Origin: CAZWSC01 sp964636385
GTDB taxonomy: Bacteria > Eisenbacteria > RBG-16-71-46 > CAIMUX01
Reading direction: 5' to 3'
Assembly: GCA_964636385.1 (NCBI GenBank)
Contig: CAZWSC010000015.1
Coordinates: forward strand, 1-11,578
Length of the DNA: 11,578 bases
Position numbers and translations under genes: made by a program. Positions 7,425 through 11,578 of this stretch are shown here, one piece after another (the stretch's first letter is position 1; every line of letters starts with the position of its first letter). The notes beneath the pieces were generated by a model. That model was not told the origin of the DNA. It did no database searches and was given only the letters and a program-made list of their open reading frames with translations.

Positions 7425-7583
7425 TCACAGCCGACCATCGAGGGCGCCGGTGTGCGGTTCCTGCTGGTGTCGGGGGCCGGGATGCGGGAGCCGATTGCGT
7501 GGCGCGGCCCGATCGTGATGAACACGCAGGAGGAGCTCCGCCAGGTCTACAGGGAGCTGCGGGAAGGTACCTTCATCAGGAAC
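7425..7583 (+). pseudogene. Pirin C-terminal remnant
   Basis: This frame reads QPTIEGAGVRFLLVSG, then REPIAWRGPIVMNT, then QEELRQVYRELREGTFIR. That is the conserved C-terminal end of pirin-family cupins (the EPxAxxGPxVMNT block followed by an amphipathic helix ending in GTFI). Only about 50 residues of a protein that is normally 230-300 residues long are present. The in-frame stop upstream is the stop of the PLP enzyme (7383-7385), so no N-terminal cupin is encoded. Where pirins usually end, no stop occurs, and the frame runs on antisense into the HAD gene. A GTG at 7452 could serve as a start, but no convincing ribosome binding site precedes it. I read it as a gene fragment left by deletion or rearrangement. 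A short translated product cannot be excluded. Confidence 0.72.
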
Positions 7584-8358
7584 GGGGAGTGGGGGGCAGG
7601 AGCGCATCCGAGAGGTCCCCGGGAGTTTCCATCAACCAGTCGGGTTCTGCCGCCATCAGCTTTTCCGCCGGCTCGAAACCATATCCCACGAGGCAAACAG
7701 GCACACGCGCAGCGCGCGCAGAGCGGTAGTCGGTCATGGTGTCGCCTATCATTACCGCCTGGCCCGGACGCATGCCGGGGGAGCAGACCTCCAGGGCGTG
7801 CAGTATCGGTCCCGGGTCCGGCTTGCGCACGCCGATGGAATCGCCGCCCAGGATGACCTTGAAGCAGTCAGCCACACCCAGTCTCTCGGCGACAGCCACG
7901 GTCATTGCCTCGGTCTTGTTGGAGACTACAGCCATGATGCGTCCCGTTTCCTTCAGCCGGAGAAGAAGGAGATCCAGGCCGGGGTAGGCCTTCGTGTGAT
8001 CAGTCATGTGGTCCGTGTAATAGGCGCGGAAGAATTTCAGGGCATCCTTCAGGTCATCATCGTTGCGGAGGGGGGCGCCGGAATGCTCCATGCACCTGCG
8101 CAGGAGCACGTCCACGCCCAGCCCGGTGCATGCGATGATCGCATCGGTGTTCATCGGGGGAAGGCCGCGATCGGTCAGCAGAGCGCGGACGGCCTGTGCG
8201 ATGTCCTCCCGTGTGTCCGCGATGGTGCCGTCGAAATCCCAGAGCAGGATCACGTCCCGGCTTCGGAGAATGGCGTCGGTCTCTGCGTCTGTGCCCACGG
8301 TTCGAACAGCTCTCCCAATGGATCCGGCACCCGGATTCAGGGTGCCCGGTTGGATCAT
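7576..8358 (-). CDS. HAD-superfamily phosphatase, phosphoglycolate-phosphatase type
   Basis: 260 residues from ATG 8358. All four HAD motifs are present: motif I WDFDGTIAD with the nucleophile Asp41 and acid/base Asp43, motif II VVSNKT with Ser146, motif III Lys179 in RKPDP, and motif IV GDTMTD with Asp206 and Asp210. The helical cap between motifs I and II (about 50-125) is the C1 cap of Gph-like phosphatases, which dephosphorylate small molecules such as 2-phosphoglycolate. The exact substrate is unknown. The start is uncertain. ATG 8358 has no good binding site and falls in the loop of a 9-bp hairpin. GTG 8296-8298, with GGGAGAG (8310-8316) 11 nt upstream, would give about 240 residues and begin nearer motif I, as is usual. 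The gene follows the GreA fusion after 48 bp and is probably in the same operon. It converges on the pirin remnant, whose recognisable end overlaps its last codons. Confidence 0.88.
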   Translation of the reverse strand: MIQPGTLNPGAGSIGRAVRTVGTDAETDAILRSRDVILLWDFDGTIADTREDIAQAVRALLTDRGLPPMNTDAIIACTGLGVDVLLRRCMEHSGAPLRNDDDLKDALKFFRAYYTDHMTDHTKAYPGLDLLLLRLKETGRIMAVVSNKTEAMTVAVAERLGVADCFKVILGGDSIGVRKPDPGPILHALEVCSPGMRPGQAVMIGDTMTDYRSARAARVPVCLVGYGFEPAEKLMAAEPDWLMETPGDLSDALLPPTPRS

Positions 8359-8396
8359 GCGCCGGGCACCGTTCCCGGCGCCCCACCGGTCGGTGG
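8341..8396 (-). promoter_or_regulatory. Two hairpins between the GreA-fusion and HAD genes
   Basis: The first is a perfect 9-bp stem, GGTGCCCGG (8341-8349) with CCGGGCACC (8362-8370), with a 12-nt loop holding the ATG at 8356-8358. The second is CCACC (8383-8387) with GGTGG (8392-8396) around a tetraloop. Neither is followed by a T-run on the minus strand, so they are not ordinary terminators. They could protect mRNA ends or limit translation of the HAD gene. Confidence 0.5.
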
Positions 8397-8406
8397 CAGC
8401 GTCCTG

Positions 8407-11151
8407 CTAGTCCTTCCCGCCTGATACCATCGACGCATCGGGCATTCGGCGGCGGATCTGGCGCACGGCATACTCATGGACCAGGTCTCCCGCAGGCAGA
8501 CGCACCTGTCCGTCCAGGGTGGTGCCCAGAAGCGCGCGGCCGAGAGGGGAGGTGTAGGAGATCACACCGTCGGCGAGCTGATCATCCCCCTCTCCGAGTA
8601 TCCAGAACCTGCGGGTTGATCCGTCACGAAGATCCTCCACGACAACCTCGGTGCCCGGAGCGACACGTCCATCGGGGATCTTCAGATCCTCGATCATCCT
8701 GGCGTTCTCCAGGCGAAGGGCCAGACTTGCCACGCGTTCGGAGAAGTCGGCCTGTTTCATCCGTGCAGCATCGTACTCCGCGTTCTCGCTGAGATCGCCC
8801 ATCGCCCTCGCCTTCGCGATCGCCTCCGCGACAGTGGTCTTGAGCTCGTAGTTGAGGCGTTCCATCTCGCTCTTCAGCCGCTCGAACGTCATGCGCGTCA
8901 TCAGCTGTCCCGGGAGATCCAGGAAATCCTCCACGGGCTGGGCGGAAAGCATCTGGTTGGTGCGGGCCATGCGCTGTTCGCGAAGCTCACGAACCATGTC
9001 ATCATGTCCCGCCTGGCGGAGAATGCCGAGGAGGGGCTGGAGGAATCTCTCGGACGAGCGCCAGCGCTGTATAAGAATCCCCATTCGGTCGAGCTGGGAG
9101 TCGGTTGGCTGGACTCTCAGCATCGCCTCGGCAAGAGCGGAGCTGGGACCGAGCAGACTGAGGGCCTGCTTGCGGATCGGTTCACGGCTCGTCGACTCCG
9201 CCAGGTGCGCGACTGCAGTGGCGGCATCCCACAGGTCCGGCGCGAAGCTCTCCCTCTGTCCCGCGCGGCCAAGTGCGAGGCTGACCACCGCCAGGGTGGC
9301 CTGGGGACGCAGGGCGGGATTGCGAAGGACCGATTCCAGGATCTCCCGCCCCCCGGCCGGGTCCTGACGCAGGCGTTCCATTGCCAATGAGCGGATTTCC
9401 GGGTAGCGGGAGGAGAGGGCGAAGGCAACAGCCTCCCTCCACAGCTTCTCCTTCGACAGGCCGACCTCCACGATCAGCTTCTGATCCTCGGCGCCGGTGA
9501 AGACCGCCGCTTCTATCCCTTCGTGCAGCATCGCAGCGAGGGTTTCGACGAAGTCTTCGTCCACCTGCCTGGTCCAACGGTGGAGCTGCAGGTGGATCGC
9601 CATTGACTCTTCCACCGAGGTGCGCTCATCCCGCAGCCACCTGCGAAGGATGCCGCCGTAGAGGGCCGCGGCACGAGCTGTCTGGTCGGGATGCTGATCA
9701 AGGAAGCGGCGGATCAGGTTCAGGTTGGGGCGAACACCCCGCCTGGGTTCGATCGGTGGGAGGGCGACGCCTCCCTCGGCTTCCGCATTGCTTATCAGGT
9801 AGGTCTGCCTGAAGGCCTGCGACAGGTCGAACCGGGAATCCGCCTCCATAGCCTCCCTGGCGGCCTTCCAGAAAGTCGTCCACTGTGAGGCAGTGAGTAT
9901 GCCGTTGCCGACCAGGGTGCGCTTCAGCGTCTGTGTCGTAGCCGTTCCACCGAGCTGCCGGATACCGAGATATGCAACCTCGGCCGGATCGTCCTTGATC
10001 CTGCGCTTCAGGCTGGAAGGATCCTGCACCTTCACGACACGCAGATCATCCGATGGAACCACCTGAAGGGCGCGGCGCGCGAGGTTCACCGACATGCGGT
10101 GGTTGTTGGTGTCCTGGAAGTCCAGGATGAGAGTCTCGCCGTCATTGAGCCGGATACGGCCGATACCCCATGATGCGTGAAGGACGTGGTATCCGGGGGC
10201 AAAGGCGAGCAGAGGCTCAAGGTTCTTCATGGCCGTGCTGACCTTCACCTCGGAGTCCAGGATGCCGCTGCGGTTGAGCAGATCCATGATCCCGTCCACC
10301 TCTGAGAAGGCCTCGTTCGCCAGCCCGCTCAGGTGCTTGCGCAGGTTCACACCTGCGGGTGCATCCGGCAGGAGCTTGAGGATCAGGTGCCAGAGGTCGC
10401 CGATCAGCGATGCCTTGCGCAGGGAGGGCAGGGCGATCTCGATCACGGCGTCCATCCTGCCCCACTGGCCCTGCTGCCCCAGCTTGCGGACGGCATCCAG
10501 GATGTGCTTCAGAATCCTGGGATCCTCGGAATCGGCAATCTTGAGGAGGGCCTCCTCGATCTGAGGCTGCCGCTTCAACAGGACGAATCCGTCCAGTGCT
10601 TCAGCCCAGAATGTCCTCGCTTCGTCCATCAGCTGCGTGTGCCCCGGATCGTCAGCGCCTCCCCCCAGTGATCCGGCCTCCACGGCCTTGAGCTCGCCCA
10701 TCAGGTACGAGAGCCTGGCCTCATCCGGGAACAGCTCGTATGCCCTACGCAGAAGCGCCGGGTCGAGGAACTCGAACCCGGCGCTCTCGAAGGCCTTGGC
10801 TATGTGGAGAGCCGCTTCCGGTCGCGGCGAGTACTCCAGGACCTGGGAGCAGAGCGAGGCCAGTGCCCGCCAATGCTCCCCTTGCTCCAGCTTTCCGGCC
10901 AGGGCCTGAGCCGCCTTCCAGGCCCCGTTGTTATCGCCGAGTCTGTAAAAGGCACCGGCAAGGAGGTAGCTGCGGGCAGGGTCGACACCGCCCTTGTCGG
11001 TCGGTGCCGCAGTCTCCCGGATCACCTGGGGCAGGAGTTCGGCCTCGGCGGCGAGATCCAGGATTTCGTCGAGTTGCGTAAACGGGTCGGGTTCGAGGGA
11101 TGGGTCGAATGTGGCTTCGGCAATCCTGCTGCTTAGAGACTGGCTTTCCAT
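8407..11151 (-). CDS. greA: Giant GreA-family transcription elongation factor fusion
   Basis: 914 residues, against about 158 for ordinary GreA. The C-terminal part is a full GreA/GreB module: an antiparallel coiled coil (about 751-825) with the tip GDLSENAEYD, in which Asp786 and Glu789 match the catalytic acidic pair of E. coli GreA (Asp41, Glu44), then the FKBP-like domain (about 828-895). By family knowledge this module enters the RNA polymerase secondary channel and stimulates cleavage of backtracked RNA. Residues 1-310 are helical and repeat-like. Residues about 316-365 (PGYHVLHASWGIGRI, LILDF, HRMSVNLARRALQVV) resemble the SH3/Tudor-like CarD and Mfd polymerase-binding domain. Residues about 370-740 are helical and of unknown role. 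Similar giant GreA proteins are known in spirochaetes and chlamydiae. The start is ATG 11151, with GAAGGA (11162-11167) 10 nt upstream. It is probably the first gene of an operon with the HAD phosphatase. Confidence 0.92.
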   Translation of the reverse strand: MESQSLSSRIAEATFDPSLEPDPFTQLDEILDLAAEAELLPQVIRETAAPTDKGGVDPARSYLLAGAFYRLGDNNGAWKAAQALAGKLEQGEHWRALASLCSQVLEYSPRPEAALHIAKAFESAGFEFLDPALLRRAYELFPDEARLSYLMGELKAVEAGSLGGGADDPGHTQLMDEARTFWAEALDGFVLLKRQPQIEEALLKIADSEDPRILKHILDAVRKLGQQGQWGRMDAVIEIALPSLRKASLIGDLWHLILKLLPDAPAGVNLRKHLSGLANEAFSEVDGIMDLLNRSGILDSEVKVSTAMKNLEPLLAFAPGYHVLHASWGIGRIRLNDGETLILDFQDTNNHRMSVNLARRALQVVPSDDLRVVKVQDPSSLKRRIKDDPAEVAYLGIRQLGGTATTQTLKRTLVGNGILTASQWTTFWKAAREAMEADSRFDLSQAFRQTYLISNAEAEGGVALPPIEPRRGVRPNLNLIRRFLDQHPDQTARAAALYGGILRRWLRDERTSVEESMAIHLQLHRWTRQVDEDFVETLAAMLHEGIEAAVFTGAEDQKLIVEVGLSKEKLWREAVAFALSSRYPEIRSLAMERLRQDPAGGREILESVLRNPALRPQATLAVVSLALGRAGQRESFAPDLWDAATAVAHLAESTSREPIRKQALSLLGPSSALAEAMLRVQPTDSQLDRMGILIQRWRSSERFLQPLLGILRQAGHDDMVRELREQRMARTNQMLSAQPVEDFLDLPGQLMTRMTFERLKSEMERLNYELKTTVAEAIAKARAMGDLSENAEYDAARMKQADFSERVASLALRLENARMIEDLKIPDGRVAPGTEVVVEDLRDGSTRRFWILGEGDDQLADGVISYTSPLGRALLGTTLDGQVRLPAGDLVHEYAVRQIRRRMPDASMVSGGKD

Positions 11152-11161
11152 TTCCTCATGG

Positions 11162-11177
11162 TCCTTCTTGTCGAATC
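11162..11177 (-). promoter_or_regulatory. Ribosome binding site of GreA fusion, with shared 10-mer
   Basis: GAAGGA (11162-11167) is 10 nt before ATG 11151. A second purine stretch, GAGG at 11154-11157, is too close to the start to be the main site. GATTCGACAA (11168-11177) directly precedes the site and is identical to 3735-3744 before the sigma54 activator. Confidence 0.6.
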
Positions 11178-11262
11178 GCGGGGCATCTACCTACCTACCG
11201 TATGGTCTGAACGGCCTCCGCGTATCTCCTCGGGGTGATGGCAAAGAGGCAAACATCATCGT

Positions 11263-11290
11263 ATCCTAGCAAAGTACGATATGGACTCAA
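11263..11290 (-). promoter_or_regulatory. Sigma70-type promoter of the GreA-fusion operon
   Basis: On the minus strand TTGAGT (11285-11290), a 16-bp spacer ending in TGC, and TAGGAT (11263-11268). The TGn before the -10 makes it an extended -10 promoter. Transcription would start near 11256, with a leader of about 105 nt before ATG 11151. Confidence 0.6.
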
Positions 11291-11301
11291 GACTGCATCT
11301 G

Positions 11302-11314
11302 CTGTGAATCACAG
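11302..11314. promoter_or_regulatory. Candidate operator, perfect 13-bp palindrome
   Basis: CTGTGAATCACAG is a perfect palindrome around a single central base. Direct copies of GCATCTG flank it (11295-11301 and 11317-11323). It lies 11 bp upstream of the -35 box of the GreA-fusion promoter, a usual place for an activator or repressor site. The half-sites resemble CRP half-sites (TGTGA/TCACA), but the spacing is 1 rather than 6, so a CRP site is not claimed. Confidence 0.5.
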
Positions 11315-11492
11315 AAGCATCTGAGCCGGTCCAGATCGGCAGCTAAGCCTGTCCCTGCCCCCGAGTCCTGGTTATCTTAGCCTCGGGCCTGACTGATCAC
11401 ACAGGTCAAACTGCCCCTTTCTGCCGCCTGTTGGATCACGTAGCTTTGGGGTCGCATTGAATCCGGCGCCTGACGCAATCCCCCAACCCACA
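11315..11492. other. Stretch without a recognisable gene
   Basis: Together with 11152-11301 this makes about 340 bp with no credible coding frame. It holds imperfect inverted repeats, CCCGAG with CTCGGG around 11361-11388 and TTGGGG (11446-11451) with CCCCAA (11481-11486). Neither has the T-run of a terminator. No tRNA or rRNA pattern is seen. Confidence 0.4.
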
Positions 11493-11578
11493 TCACCTGG
11501 CATACTTACACCGATGCTCGACCTGCCGGTCACCGTAGACCACAGTCTTCACCCGACGCCAGTAGTACTCATCCCAAC
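11493..11578 (-). CDS. Possible 3' end of a further gene, partial
   Basis: Reading the minus strand inward from the right edge, one frame is open for 27 codons and stops with TGA at 11493-11495. It reads WDEYYWRRVKTVVYG and then DRQVEHRCKYAR. The composition looks protein-like (aromatic and charged residues, mostly G or C at third positions), and the other two frames close within a few codons. I do not recognise the family. The fragment is too short to be sure it is a gene. Confidence 0.35.
   Translation of the reverse strand, partial: WDEYYWRRVKTVVYGDRQVEHRCKYAR

Noticed and set aside
7386..7575. Terminator for the PLP enzyme gene
   Set aside because: No GC stem followed by a T-run was found between its stop and the HAD gene.
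11302..11314. CRP-type site
   Set aside because: Half-sites TGTGA and TCACA are present, but the spacer is 1 bp rather than the 6 bp needed for a CRP dimer.
1..11578. CRISPR array, tRNA, rRNA, insertion sequence or transposase
   Set aside because: No regularly spaced repeats, no tRNA T-loop pattern, no rRNA-like tract and no transposase motifs or paired terminal repeats were seen.

Overview
The window is GC-rich, densely coded bacterial DNA. It appears to come from a Gram-negative organism, because it begins with the 3' part of an outer-membrane beta-barrel gene ending in the usual C-terminal Phe. Good sigma70-type promoters, GGAGG-type ribosome binding sites and a very long GreA fusion protein fit an uncultured lineage distant from Proteobacteria. 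Giant GreA proteins are known from spirochaetes and chlamydiae. The phylum cannot be fixed from the sequence alone.

Layout, left to right. (1) A 5'-truncated DcaP-like porin (+), closed by a bidirectional hairpin terminator that also serves the convergent unit on its right. (2) A minus-strand two-gene unit at 1250-4142, driven by a near-consensus promoter at 4215-4243. Its first gene encodes a 124-residue exported protein of unknown function. Its second encodes an 823-residue TPR / AAA+ / Fis-HTH sigma54-dependent activator with no receiver, PAS or GAF domain. (3) A 443-bp stretch with no credible gene. (4) A sodium:neurotransmitter symporter family transporter (-) divergent from a fold-type III PLP enzyme of the D-serine dehydratase / D-threonine aldolase family (+), which has its own promoter. 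(5) A short stretch encoding only the C-terminal end of a pirin, without start or stop, wedged between the PLP enzyme and the next unit. (6) A minus-strand unit at 7576-11151: a 914-residue GreA fusion followed by a HAD phosphatase of the phosphoglycolate phosphatase type. A promoter and a perfect 13-bp palindrome lie upstream. (7) A gene-poor right edge with the last codons of a possible further minus-strand gene.

How the parts may work together (inference). The transporter and PLP enzyme look like an amino-acid uptake and catabolism pair. The GreA fusion carries an active-looking GreA cleavage tip plus an SH3-like module resembling CarD/Mfd RNA-polymerase-binding domains, so it may contact polymerase at two places. 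The candidate new system is the exported small protein made in one operon with a TPR-sensing sigma54 activator. It resembles peptide/TPR signalling in layout, but no function is shown by the sequence.
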